Source: Parabacteroides sp. PH5-46
GTDB taxonomy: Bacteria > Bacteroidota > Bacteroidia > Bacteroidales > Tannerellaceae
Direction: 5' to 3'
Length of the DNA stretch: 64,000 bases
Assembly: GCF_029892785.1 (NCBI RefSeq)
Contig: NZ_JARXXA010000001.1
Location: 401,763 to 465,762, forward strand
Position numbers and translations under genes: made by a program. Positions 54,455-61,765 of this stretch are shown here, in pieces (position 1 is the stretch's first letter; each line of letters starts with the position of its first letter). Below the pieces are notes generated by a model. It saw only the letters and a program-made list of their open reading frames with translations, was not told where the DNA came from and did no database searches.

Positions 54455-54688
54455 TTATACTCCTAACAACTTGCGGATTTCGCTTTCGGAAGGCACATGA
54501 CCTTTGATCTTTACTTCGCCGTCTACAACAATTCCAGGCAAGGACATCACGTTATATTTCATGATTTCCATAATATCTTCCTGCTTGGAGAGATTTACGT
54601 CCAGATTGTTTTCCTCGATTACTTTCTTTACTGTTTCATAGGTTGTTTTACATTTGGCACAACCTGTACCTAATACGATAATTTCCAT
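54455..54688 (-). CDS. Small thioredoxin-like redox protein (MTH895/TM0996 type, ArsE-like)
   Basis: A 77-residue thioredoxin-fold protein with the redox pair CAKC (Cys10, Cys13) right after the first strand and the cis-Pro region MSLPGIVVDGEVKIKG. Such small disulfide proteins are encoded beside PF03773 permeases and ArsF/ArsG in Bacteroidota; in Bacteroides vulgatus a comparable protein is part of the arsEFG set. It would supply thiol electrons to the permease or to ArsF/ArsG (inference). It lies 10 nt before the permease gene and 23 nt after arsG. Confidence 0.88.
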   Translation of the reverse strand: MEIIVLGTGCAKCKTTYETVKKVIEENNLDVNLSKQEDIMEIMKYNVMSLPGIVVDGEVKIKGHVPSESEIRKLLGV

Positions 54689-54711
54689 ACTTTGATATAT
54701 TAAATTTATTT

Positions 54712-55413
54712 CTAAATACTTATTACGACATAATAAATCCCAACCAGAATAAATACGGCTGCAACTATACGCTTAAACCATTTTTGAAAGATGTTCATTT
54801 TATTATAGAACTTGCCGACATTGCTGACACTGTATGCCAACAGCCATGCTATGACTATGACCGGAAGCCCTGTTGCAATAGCGAATACCGGAGGAAGTAG
54901 CAATCCCGACGGGCTTGCAATAGTCAGAGGAATCAAACCTCCAAAGTAAAGTACACCGCTGTATGGACAGAAAGCAAGAGCAAAGAGTAATCCGAGCAGA
55001 AACGCATCGAGGTAACTCTTCCTCCCTTCTTTCTTTTCGAGTCTAGAAGTCAGTTTTCCCATTGCCGGAATATTCCACTTGATTATATCGAGCATCAGAA
55101 TCCCGATAACAATAAGTGCTATACCCAACCACAGACCACCGATATTTTGTAATAGACGTGCTACCTGGAACTGGCTTGCTCCGAGATAAAAGATAAGTCC
55201 CAGCGCCGTATAAGTAAACATCCGTCCAAGTGTATAGAATAAGCCATTGAACAATACACGGTGTTTCACTCCTATATCTTTACTCAGATAAGCAGTTGCG
55301 GTAATGTTCGTTGCCAACGGGCAAGGACTGATAGCTGTCATCAAGCCTAAAACAAAGGCCGTTAGTAGCGGCCAACTCGATCCGTCAGCAAGGTTTTGTA
55401 AATAATCCATCAT
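54712..55413 (-). CDS. arsG: ArsG-family (CcdA/DsbD-like) membrane transporter
   Basis: A 233-residue protein with six or seven membrane helices. Two Cys-Pro sites (ISPCPLA with Cys31, AFCPYSG with Cys149) in equivalent halves form the CcdA/DsbD-type redox pair. This is the family named aminobenzylarsenical efflux permease ArsG. It may carry arsenicals out or pass electrons across the membrane to ArsF. Its ATG overlaps the arsF stop (ATGA), so the two are translationally coupled. Confidence 0.87.
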   Translation of the reverse strand: MMDYLQNLADGSSWPLLTAFVLGLMTAISPCPLATNITATAYLSKDIGVKHRVLFNGLFYTLGRMFTYTALGLIFYLGASQFQVARLLQNIGGLWLGIALIVIGILMLDIIKWNIPAMGKLTSRLEKKEGRKSYLDAFLLGLLFALAFCPYSGVLYFGGLIPLTIASPSGLLLPPVFAIATGLPVIVIAWLLAYSVSNVGKFYNKMNIFQKWFKRIVAAVFILVGIYYVVISI

Positions 55414-55838
55414 AACCTTTTATCGACTTCGGTTCTGATAAGGTCAATAAGCTTTTCGGGACTGTTCAAAGCATTGGCGAAAGCTTCTTTGGTTATTTCG
55501 ATATGGTTATTCCCTTTAGCAATTATGAGGGCATTCCAGGTTACTTCGTATTTCTCTACAAGTGAAGCATTTTGTTCCTCCTCTGTTTTTACTTCAATAA
55601 ATTTCACATGAGGATTATCCGTATAAAGTTCCTTTATAGTCTTTTCTGTCAGATCGCCTACCGCAATACACGTTTTGCAACGTTGTTTGCCATGGAAATA
55701 ATAAACGTTCACAGCAGAAGTATCCACCATCTGTCCTTTTGTTTCGGTACCTGTAGGTTGTTCATTGTTTTTCTGTGTGTTACCACCGCAGGCAGCCAGC
55801 AATATGGCTAAAAATCCTACTAAAATAGATTTCTTCAT
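55410..55838 (-). CDS. arsF: ArsF-family thioredoxin-like lipoprotein
   Basis: A 142-residue lipoprotein (signal peptide ending LLAAC, Cys17) with a thioredoxin-like domain. VYYFHGKQRCKTCIAVGD holds the CKTC redox pair (Cys54, Cys57), and VTWNALIIAKGNNH is the later strand region. It matches the family named nitrophenyl compound nitroreductase subunit ArsF. It probably works outside the inner membrane with electrons from ArsG. It is the second gene of the ars operon, 29 nt after the acetyltransferase gene. Confidence 0.87.
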   Translation of the reverse strand: MKKSILVGFLAILLAACGGNTQKNNEQPTGTETKGQMVDTSAVNVYYFHGKQRCKTCIAVGDLTEKTIKELYTDNPHVKFIEVKTEEEQNASLVEKYEVTWNALIIAKGNNHIEITKEAFANALNSPEKLIDLIRTEVDKRL

Positions 55839-55867
55839 CTTTTATCTTTTTATTGGTTAGTGATATG

Positions 55868-56374
55868 TTAGTTTGTCCTTTTATTATTAATAATAAGTTG
55901 CCAATGACCGACATCTTGCCATTGGTTAAGTTTCCAACCAATTTCTTTCATGTGGGAAGCTTGTTTGAATCCGAATTTCTCATGCAACTTCACACTACCT
56001 TCATTGGGAATACAGATTCCGGCAATTAATACATGGCTATTTTCTTTATCTAAATTTTGGAATAAATGCTCATATAGCATTGTGCCGAACCCTTTTCCGG
56101 TTTGGTCTTTATCTAAATAAATTGTAACCTCTTTTGTAGATGAATAAGCACATCTGTTATTCCATTTATGGACATAATAATATCCAACGATATGGCCCTC
56201 TACTTCGCCTACATAATAAGAAAATCCCGAATCAATTATTCCTTTGATACGTTCTTTCATTTCCTTTTCCGAAACAGGAACAGTTTCAAAACTTACAGCC
56301 GTATTCTCTATGTAGTAGTTATATATTTCGCAAATCCTACGGGCATCGTCCAATGTTACTTTTCTTATTTCCAT
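55868..56374 (-). CDS. GNAT N-acetyltransferase (PAT/ArsN1-like)
   Basis: A 168-residue acetyltransferase of the phosphinothricin acetyltransferase group. The acetyl-CoA loop is QTGKGFGTMLYEHLF (R/Q-x-x-G-x-G/A type); EVTIYLDKDQTGKGFG and AGICIPNEGSVKLHEKFGF are family landmarks, as are the early IYNYYIENTAVSFET and the final WQDVGHWQ. In ars operons this family is ArsN1, which acetylates the organoarsenical antibiotic arsinothricin. It has its own ArsR-type operator at 56405 and heads the structural genes. The substrate assignment rests on context. Confidence 0.82.
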   Translation of the reverse strand: MEIRKVTLDDARRICEIYNYYIENTAVSFETVPVSEKEMKERIKGIIDSGFSYYVGEVEGHIVGYYYVHKWNNRCAYSSTKEVTIYLDKDQTGKGFGTMLYEHLFQNLDKENSHVLIAGICIPNEGSVKLHEKFGFKQASHMKEIGWKLNQWQDVGHWQLIINNKRTN

Positions 56375-56404
56375 TTTAGGTATATTTAAATCAATTGTTT
56401 GTAA

Positions 56405-56420
56405 TTCGTAAACATACGAA
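56405..56420 (-). promoter_or_regulatory. ArsR-type operator upstream of the acetyltransferase gene
   Basis: TTCGTAAACATACGAA has the same TTCG-N8-CGAA plan as the two copies upstream of arsR. The inner bases, read on the minus strand (TATGTTTA), resemble a -7 box, so bound repressor would block the promoter. Confidence 0.65.
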
Positions 56421-56444
56421 CATTAAAGCCAAAAAAAATAGCTA

Positions 56445-56765
56445 TCAATAGCTACTTTTTGAAGTAGCTACACTTTCTATAAATCCACCTAACATTTTTT
56501 TCACCAAAGCCCAATTTTCTCGGTTGATACAGTACTTAACTGTCGGAGGTGCAACTTCTCCTTGTATCAATCCAGCATCTTTCAGTTCATTCAAATGCTG
56601 GGATAAGGTACTTTTCGCAATAGGTAGTAGCTCTGACATATCTCCATGAAAACAACATGTCTGGTTGGCAAGCATCTGGAGTATTGCAATCCGTATAGGA
56701 TGCCCCATTGCTTTAGCAAATCGTGCCATTTGTTCCTGTTCCTTTGTAAGTTCTTGTTTTTTCAT
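56445..56765 (-). CDS. arsR: ArsR/SmtB-family repressor
   Basis: A 106-residue winged-helix repressor: GHPIRIAILQMLANQTCCFHGDMSELLPIAKSTLSQHLNELKDAGLI contains the recognition helix (STLSQHLNELK) and a cysteine pair Cys37-Cys38 in TCCFHGD, a Bacteroidota variant of the As(III)-binding region (ELCVCD in the Escherichia protein). Two operator copies lie in its own promoter and one ahead of the next gene. It should release DNA when it binds trivalent arsenic. Confidence 0.92.
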   Translation of the reverse strand: MKKQELTKEQEQMARFAKAMGHPIRIAILQMLANQTCCFHGDMSELLPIAKSTLSQHLNELKDAGLIQGEVAPPTVKYCINRENWALVKKMLGGFIESVATSKSSY

Positions 56766-56782
56766 TACTTAATTATTTTCAG

Positions 56783-56825
56783 TTCGCAAATATACGAATA
56801 GATTTGTAATTCGCAAAATTACGAA
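56783..56825 (-). promoter_or_regulatory. Two ArsR-type operators over the arsR promoter
   Basis: TTCGCAAATATACGAA (56783-56798) and TTCGCAAAATTACGAA (56810-56825) are near-identical inverted repeats, centres 27 bp apart. Their inner bases on the minus strand, TATATTTG and TAATTTTG, both fit the -7 consensus TAnnTTTG, so repressor and polymerase compete for the same bases. Confidence 0.7.
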
Positions 56826-56881
56826 TGAAATAAATAGAAATTTTGTACTAAATCAATGTATAACCGATTTCCCTCAAAATC

Positions 56882-57238
56882 TTACTCTGGTATCGGCAAG
56901 CCATGTTGGCGTAGGAACGATAGTTTATCCCAATACCCTCTTTGAAATTTAATCTTTCCGTCTGTAATATGGAAGAAACCGCAGCCTCGTAATCCCAGCG
57001 GGTCGCGCCATTCGAGAATAGCCCATTCGCCATCCTCAAACAGGTTTTCGGGAATACAAACCATTTCGGCTGTAGCAAATTCAGACTGGAACATCTCTCT
57101 AATCGCTTTTTTGCCAATAATCGGTTCGTTGGCTACCTGATGGTTCACGGCATCATCATGATAGAGTTCGGCAATACTCTCTGCTTCTGCTGCATTGAAC
57201 AACCTTATCCACTCTTCAAGAATTTCTTTTGGTGTCAT
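56882..57238 (-). CDS. SnoaL/NTF2-like protein
   Basis: A 118-residue protein of the nuclear transport factor 2-like fold (SnoaL_2). Landmarks are WIRLFNAAEAESIAELYHDDAVNHQV at the start and WAILEWRDPLGLRGCGFFHITDGKI in the middle. These folds bind small hydrophobic ligands or act as small enzymes; no function can be assigned. It starts 4 nt after the DUF2200 stop, so the two are in one operon. Confidence 0.88.
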   Translation of the reverse strand: MTPKEILEEWIRLFNAAEAESIAELYHDDAVNHQVANEPIIGKKAIREMFQSEFATAEMVCIPENLFEDGEWAILEWRDPLGLRGCGFFHITDGKIKFQRGYWDKLSFLRQHGLPIPE

Positions 57239-57242
57239 AACA

Positions 57243-57593
57243 TTACTTTCTTAATATCTTATCCATAGCCTTTCCTTTGGCTAATTCATCGATTAATTTA
57301 TCCAAATAGCGAATCTGCTGCATCAGTTTCTCTTCAATTTCCTCCACCCGATAGCCGCAGATAACTCCGGTAATTTTAGAAGCGTTCGGATTGATCCGGG
57401 GTGCTTGGGTAAAGAAGGTCTCAAAATCGTTGTTATTATCAATCTGTTGTTGCAGCGTCTGTTTATCGTAGCCTGTCAGCCAGAAAATAATCTCGTCTAC
57501 TTCCGCTTTTGTCCGACCTTTTTTCTCTGCTTTCTGAACATACATCGGATATACACGGGCGAAAGACATTTTGTACACTTTGTTATTATCCAT
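57243..57593 (-). CDS. DUF2200-family protein
   Basis: A 116-residue soluble protein matching DUF2200: [35 protein letters not shown] and [28 protein letters not shown] are its landmarks (here quoted as [16 protein letters not shown] and [19 protein letters not shown]). Function unknown. It lies 27 nt after the DUF1905 gene and just before the NTF2-like gene. Confidence 0.88.
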   Translation of the reverse strand: MDNNKVYKMSFARVYPMYVQKAEKKGRTKAEVDEIIFWLTGYDKQTLQQQIDNNNDFETFFTQAPRINPNASKITGVICGYRVEEIEEKLMQQIRYLDKLIDELAKGKAMDKILRK

Positions 57594-57620
57594 AATTACT
57601 TCAGTTATTTTAAATTCATA

Positions 57621-57887
57621 TCATTCTCGCTCCTTTATAGTAACAGAAACAGTATCGCCGGGCTGCTTACCGATTTGTTTACGTATATCTTTTCGTATGC
57701 CAATAATATGGCCGGGAGTTCCCATTCTTACCAAACTTCCCTGATAGGGAACGCCGTCAAAGGTTGCATCGACTGGAACGCGACCTTTTCCAAAGGTTGC
57801 GTTCACATCAAATGGGATTTCCACATAAGCGGCGTCCATATCCGGTACTTTCTGAATAATCGCATCAAACTCAAAGTATTTACTCAT
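57621..57887 (-). CDS. DUF1905-family protein
   Basis: An 88-residue protein of the DUF1905 family (PF08922), a small beta-barrel-like domain. Landmarks: [21 protein letters not shown] and [21 protein letters not shown] (quoted in parts: [31 protein letters not shown]). Often encoded near YdeI/DUF1801 proteins; here a DUF1801 domain is fused to the divergent gene at 58006. Function unknown. It is the first gene of the DUF1905-DUF2200-NTF2 operon. Confidence 0.9.
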   Translation of the reverse strand: MSKYFEFDAIIQKVPDMDAAYVEIPFDVNATFGKGRVPVDATFDGVPYQGSLVRMGTPGHIIGIRKDIRKQIGKQPGDTVSVTIKERE

Positions 57888-57973
57888 AAAATAAAGATAT
57901 CTTTTAGTCCGTAAATATCTGAATAGTTTTTTAATTTGAGGATAAAAGTACTCAATTACAGTAAAGTATTTAT

Positions 57974-57981
57974 TAGATTTG
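57974..57981 (+). promoter_or_regulatory. -7 box of the NmrA-DUF1801 gene
   Basis: TAGATTTG fits TAnnTTTG and lies 24 nt before the ATG at 58006. No clear -33 box. Confidence 0.4.
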
Positions 57982-58005
57982 TAATCTTACAAAAGAACCA
58001 ATAAT

Positions 58006-59199
58006 ATGAATATAATTACAGGAGCCAGCGGACAGGTAGGTTCGGCATTAGTAAAAGAATTGAATAGAAACGGAATGCCTGTTACTGCCGTTATAAGGAA
58101 TCAGAGCAAGGCTAATATATTTGATTCAAACGTGAAGGTACGGATTGCCGATGTGTTTGATGCGGAATCGCTGATTAAAGCCTTCCATGGTGGAGAAACT
58201 GTATTCCTGCTTACTCCGGAGAATTTTCATTCGGAAGATGTACTTGGAGACGGCCAACGGATAATTGCCGCTTACCGCAAGGCCATCCAACAGACAGGTA
58301 TCCGGCGGATTATTGGCTTGTCTTCTATGGGTGCTCATCTGGGAAACGGTACGGGCAACCTGATGATCTCGCACTGGCTGGAGGAAGCATTTGAGTATCT
58401 GCCTGTCGAAACTACTTTTATTCGTCCGGCCTATTATTTCAGTAATTGGCTAGCATACGCCGATGTGGTGAAAGAGTATGGCATTTTACCCACTTTCTTT
58501 GAACCTGAACAGAAAATCCCGATGGTTTCACCACAGGATATAGCCCGGTTTGCCGCTTCCATTTGCACGAATCCAACCTTTACCACAAAGGTTTTTGAAC
58601 TTACCGGACCACAGGATTATAGTACACAAGACGTCGCTCGTGTTTACGCCAAATATTACAAACGGGAAGTTGTGCCAAATCGGATACCGCGTGAGGAGTG
58701 GGTACAAACACTGATTAGTGCCGGCTTTTCTACTGATGCCGCACAGAATATGGCGGCTATGACAGCAACTTTGGTTGACGGAGAAGACAAGCCCAAAAGT
58801 GATATAATTCCGATCAAGTTAGAAACCGGACTGGAAGATTATATCCGTAATGAAACAGGTAAAAGAGATATCGATGCTTATATTGCCGCTTCTCCCGAAG
58901 AAACCCATGCGCGCTTAAACGAAATCAGATATCTGATTCTACAAACGGTTCCTCAGCTTCAGGAAACCATCAGTTGGGGAATGCCTACATTCAAACTACA
59001 GGGCAAGAATCTTGCACATTTTGCCACACATAAACATCATCTTGGCTTCTATCCGGGTGAAGAAGCAATCGTGGTGTTCAAGGCACGATTGGTTGATTAT
59101 AAGACCTCGAAAGGAGCTGTGCAACTTCCCTGGAGTAAGCCGTTCCCCAAAGAGTTGATCAGAGATATATTATTATGGCAAGCGGAGCAATTCTCTTAA
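58006..59199 (+). CDS. NmrA/QorB-like NAD(P)-binding protein fused to a DUF1801 domain
   Basis: A 397-residue soluble protein. Residues 1-280 are an NmrA-like atypical short-chain dehydrogenase with GASGQVGSALV (dinucleotide loop, Gly6/Gly9/Gly12) and the GLSSMGAH, FIRPAYYFSNW and VSPQDIARFAA landmarks, as in quinone reductase QorB/YtfG. From about 292 to the end is a DUF1801 (YdhG-like) domain: RLNEIRYLILQTVPQLQETISWGMPTF and KHHLGFYPGE. The two are usually separate proteins, so the fusion is unusual. A redox-stress role is possible; the DUF1801 function is not known. Confidence 0.88.
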   Translation: MNIITGASGQVGSALVKELNRNGMPVTAVIRNQSKANIFDSNVKVRIADVFDAESLIKAFHGGETVFLLTPENFHSEDVLGDGQRIIAAYRKAIQQTGIRRIIGLSSMGAHLGNGTGNLMISHWLEEAFEYLPVETTFIRPAYYFSNWLAYADVVKEYGILPTFFEPEQKIPMVSPQDIARFAASICTNPTFTTKVFELTGPQDYSTQDVARVYAKYYKREVVPNRIPREEWVQTLISAGFSTDAAQNMAAMTATLVDGEDKPKSDIIPIKLETGLEDYIRNETGKRDIDAYIAASPEETHARLNEIRYLILQTVPQLQETISWGMPTFKLQGKNLAHFATHKHHLGFYPGEEAIVVFKARLVDYKTSKGAVQLPWSKPFPKELIRDILLWQAEQFS

Positions 59200-59270
59200 T
59201 TGGATAATGGAGGGAAATCAGTATAGTTCTACTTGCATTTATTTTGTGTTTTTGTACCAATTAATTAATC

Positions 59271-59355
59271 AGTTCACCTTAGTGAACTATATCGGTTCAC
59301 CTAGGTGAGCCGAGTAGGTCACCCCTGTGAGCCACTTAGTTCACATAGGTGAGCC
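59271..59355. repeat. Array of four GTTCAC/GTGAGCC palindromes, about 22-bp period
   Basis: Four imperfect palindromes follow each other: AGTTCACCTTAGTGAACT (59271), CGGTTCACCTAGGTGAGCCG (59293), GGTCACCCCTGTGAGCC (59317) and AGTTCACATAGGTGAGCC (59338), with starts 22, 24 and 21 bp apart. They lie in the 300-bp gap after the NmrA-DUF1801 gene; the rest of the gap holds nothing recognisable. Confidence 0.75.
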
Positions 59356-59465
59356 GATAAAAAATATATGATTGATTGCCGATTATCAGCGAAGTCATGG
59401 ATATGGAACCGGCCACTATCAATAGTTTTAATCCATAAGGGAGAAGAGAATAATTAAAGGAAATT

Positions 59466-59485
59466 CAGAGGGACGAATCCCTCTG
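59466..59485 (-). terminator. Probable terminator of the DUF5131 operon
   Basis: CAGAGGG and CCCTCTG form a 7-bp stem with a 6-nt loop, lengthened by A/T pairs. It lies just after the end of the broken small gene on the minus strand; the T-rich tail is interrupted. Confidence 0.5.
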
Positions 59486-59497
59486 ATTATTGTACTA

Positions 59498-59742
59498 TTA
59501 TCGATCAGATTCATCATCCCTCCAATGTTCCGGTTTGTTCAATTCATCACAGCATCGGATCTTTCCTTTGGCTATATCAAATCCTTTCGGGCTGATTGCC
59601 TGAATCATCCAATAATCACTATAAAGAATATGCCTGAGTATGAATTGAGGGATAACCTTGACAGACAGCCAAAGGTTATTTACTTCACGGACTCCGTCTT
59701 AGCTTTACACATAGACTGTAAAAGTAATATTTTTTTCTGCAT
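59498..59742 (-). pseudogene. Small gene of about 81 codons broken by a one-base frameshift
   Basis: An ATG at 59742, 2 nt after the DUF5131 stop, opens a frame reading MQKKILLLQSMCKAKTES before ending at a TAA. The -1 frame then continues without stop from the same place (REVNNLWLSVKVIPQF ... PKGFDIAKGKIRCCDELNK ... DDESDR) to a TAA at 59498-59500. Adding one C in the TCCGT stretch near 59688-59692 would restore one 81-residue protein. The residue composition is coding-like and the spacing is operon-like. I do not recognise the family. Confidence 0.5.
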
Positions 59743-59744
59743 TT

Positions 59745-60491
59745 TTAAGCATTGAAGTTAATCCCCGCTTTGCGCGCTTGCGCATGTTGCAGTCGGCGGT
59801 TGATATTGTACAGTTTCCCATCCTTGATAAACTTGGCTCCGGTTTGTTTGAACCAGAAAGAAACCTTTTGTTCTACACATAAGTCACGCAACTCCATCAC
59901 CCAGTCAAAGTTGCAGGGACGTGCATCATACCCCGATTCTCCGCCGACAACTACCTGTTCTGCCCACGAACCAATATCGTATGACGTGAGGTCGATGCGC
60001 CCCAAGAGAGGTTCACTGATAATGATTTTATGTTTTATAGGAGCTTCTTTATAAATAGGCAGACGATAATCGGCACGATCCTGATTCTCGATAGTACAGC
60101 AGATGGTTACGTTCTCATATCCATCGCCCCAGTCATCAGGCAGAGATGCTTGCAAGCGGTCGATACGTTTGGTAATCATCATAAACCGCAAATCGCTCCG
60201 AAGACGCATCATCTGCCATGCTTCCGTGCGCCATTCATCAGCATCTTCCACGAAGAAGTCGGAAGTGAAACAGGTATAGACTAATGAACCGGAAGAAATC
60301 TTATATTCGCCATTGCGTTTCTTTTGGATAGGCAGATCGAAGTTCTTGGTTTTGGTGACAATGCTACTGTCAATACCTCTCTTAGCATCTCCCCGGTAGA
60401 CGTAGCAATGCTGACAACCAGCACTCAACTTATGACAGCCGTGCCAAAGGTTCCACATTTTGGATTTGGATTCGATAGCGTTTTTGGGCAT
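59745..60491 (-). CDS. DUF5131 / phage Gp37-Gp68-like protein (three-Cys motif)
   Basis: A 248-residue protein of the Gp37/Gp68 family (PF07505), distantly related to radical-SAM enzymes. MWNLWHGCHKLSAGCQHCYVYR carries Cys19, Cys26 and Cys29 (C-x6-C-x2-C). FMMITKRIDRLQ, VTICCTIENQDRAD and IISEPLLGRIDL and VVGGESGYDARPC are family landmarks. Relatives occur in phages and in bacterial genomes with unclear roles. The broken small gene follows 2 nt after the stop and a GNAT gene precedes it by 10 nt. Confidence 0.88.
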   Translation of the reverse strand: MPKNAIESKSKMWNLWHGCHKLSAGCQHCYVYRGDAKRGIDSSIVTKTKNFDLPIQKKRNGEYKISSGSLVYTCFTSDFFVEDADEWRTEAWQMMRLRSDLRFMMITKRIDRLQASLPDDWGDGYENVTICCTIENQDRADYRLPIYKEAPIKHKIIISEPLLGRIDLTSYDIGSWAEQVVVGGESGYDARPCNFDWVMELRDLCVEQKVSFWFKQTGAKFIKDGKLYNINRRLQHAQARKAGINFNA

Positions 60492-60501
60492 ACCTTATCT
60501 T

Positions 60502-60924
60502 TTAAGTAAACCCTTTCTTCTGCATGGTTTCGCTGCTGAGGTATGCGGCCATTCCTGTTTTCATCTTCCTGAACCCCAGTTTTTCATAAAAACATTCTTT
60601 ACCTGGTGAGGAATATAGTATAAAGTTGCATCCGGGAGTAGTATTCATCAGCTCACATACTATCATTTTGCCGATACCCCTACCCTGATAATCCGGATTT
60701 ACAGCAACATCGTAAATTGCACTCTGGTATTCACCATCTGACAAGATACGTCCGAAGCCTACCATTACAGCCCCATCAAATACAAAAATCACGGCATAGC
60801 TGTTATCAAAAGCCCTATTGTGTTTGTCAGGTGCATAGTATCCCATCCTGACATCACGTAATGTATCCGCAACTGTTTTCCAGTCTACACCTGCGGTGTC
60901 ATGCTGTATTCTAAGTTGTTCCAT
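60502..60924 (-). CDS. GNAT N-acetyltransferase
   Basis: A 140-residue acetyltransferase. The acetyl-CoA loop is YQGRGIGKMIVCELM, preceded by AIYDVAVNPD, with the FYEKLGFRKM end motif. VGFGRILSDGEY is the central strand. No substrate can be assigned. It lies 10 nt before the DUF5131 gene and 77 nt after the MmcQ/YjbR gene on the same strand. Confidence 0.9.
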   Translation of the reverse strand: MEQLRIQHDTAGVDWKTVADTLRDVRMGYYAPDKHNRAFDNSYAVIFVFDGAVMVGFGRILSDGEYQSAIYDVAVNPDYQGRGIGKMIVCELMNTTPGCNFILYSSPGKECFYEKLGFRKMKTGMAAYLSSETMQKKGFT

Positions 60925-61001
60925 AAGGCTTTTTTATTTGATTCAGCCGTTGGGCTATTACTGCTATTCTCATATTTATTCTTTGTTATACTTCTGATTC
61001 T

Positions 61002-61376
61002 TCACAAGCCTGTCTCTCCAGAATATTCCAATTGTTTCTTTTTAGGAAGTTTCTTTATAACCTCTTCGACCGAATGCTTGATTAATTCCTCTATTAGTTC
61101 ATCCGGTACATCTTTTTGAATATATACAGAGTTCCACATCAGGTTGTTGCCTGCATAATAACCTTTGGTGACACCAACGTATTTTTCTCTTAATTGCACC
61201 GTCTTTTCGGGGTCACATTTCAAAACGGCAAAATGTTCATTGTCTTTCGGATTCAGAGAAAAAAAGGCAAACATCTTATTCATGACTTTATAAACCAATA
61301 CGTCTTCGCCAAAAGGCGTACATTCTTCTACATCCTTTACTGCAAGACAATGATTGCGTAATTCTTCGATATTCAT
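61002..61376 (-). CDS. MmcQ/YjbR-family protein
   Basis: A 124-residue protein of the MmcQ/YjbR family (CyaY-like fold, proposed DNA binding). Landmarks: LRNHCLAVKDVEECTPFGEDVLVYKVMNKMFAFFSL (parts: VEECTPFGEDVLVYKV, KMFAFFSL), YYAGNNLMWNSVYI and DELIEELIKHSVEEVIKKLPKK. Function unknown. Its ATG overlaps the stop of a short coding remnant upstream (ATGA). Confidence 0.9.
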   Translation of the reverse strand: MNIEELRNHCLAVKDVEECTPFGEDVLVYKVMNKMFAFFSLNPKDNEHFAVLKCDPEKTVQLREKYVGVTKGYYAGNNLMWNSVYIQKDVPDELIEELIKHSVEEVIKKLPKKKQLEYSGETGL

Positions 61377-61462
61377 TTCAACTGATATTTATCTTTCAGG
61401 GTTTGCTTCGCATCTTCATCCAAGGGACAGATATATCCTTCCCATCCCGGACAGAAATTGTG
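61373..61462 (-). pseudogene. Short coding remnant ending in CPGWEGYICPLDE
   Basis: Thirty codons between a TAG at 61463-61465 and the TGA overlapping the MmcQ/YjbR start read HNFCPGWEGYICPLDEDAKQ ... DKYQLK. The sequence is protein-like and the ATGA overlap is what a real upstream gene would have, but there is no start codon. It is probably the 3' end of a deleted gene. Confidence 0.35.
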
Positions 61463-61563
61463 CTATTTTCGCCTACAAATTTACTAAATTTCTAACAAAC
61501 AGTGGGGATAATCCTTGGACAACACACAAGATTCTCTACTTTTAAAGTACTAATTTCTCAAGT

Positions 61564-61701
61564 ATGGGTCGATGTTTTCCCAAACAGATTATCGAGAATG
61601 CGGAAGCGTCTACCCTACCCCCTTTTTCAGATGAAGAAATGACTATTGTTCGTAAGGTGTATGATAAATACATTCGCAAACAAATTCATGATAATTGGTA
61701 A
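61564..61701 (+). CDS. Possible small protein of 45 residues
   Basis: ATG at 61564 opens a 45-residue frame (MGRCFPKQIIENAEAS ... FSDEEMTIVRKVYDKYIRKQ ...) ended by TAA at 61699. The helical, charged composition looks coding. It lies 64 nt before the ClbS/DfsB gene, whose promoter follows it. I do not recognise a family; it may be a remnant. Confidence 0.35.
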   Translation: MGRCFPKQIIENAEASTLPPFSDEEMTIVRKVYDKYIRKQIHDNW

Positions 61702-61729
61702 TACATATTATGTTCTCGGGACAATACAC

Positions 61730-61737
61730 TATTTTTG
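61730..61737 (+). promoter_or_regulatory. -7 box of the ClbS/DfsB gene
   Basis: TATTTTTG fits TAnnTTTG and lies 28 nt before the ATG at 61766. It supports that start over the longer frame from 61646. Confidence 0.45.
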
Positions 61738-61765
61738 TGATTCAAACCCGAATAAAAAGCAAAAT

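Noticed and set aside
59271..59355. CRISPR-like array of short repeats
   Set aside because: Units are self-complementary, vary in sequence and have only about 2-6 nt between them. There are no spacers of 25-40 nt and no cas genes.
59525..59755. Plus-strand frame of 76 codons in the gap before the DUF5131 gene
   Set aside because: It is the shadow of the better minus-strand small gene, and it overlaps the end of the DUF5131 gene.
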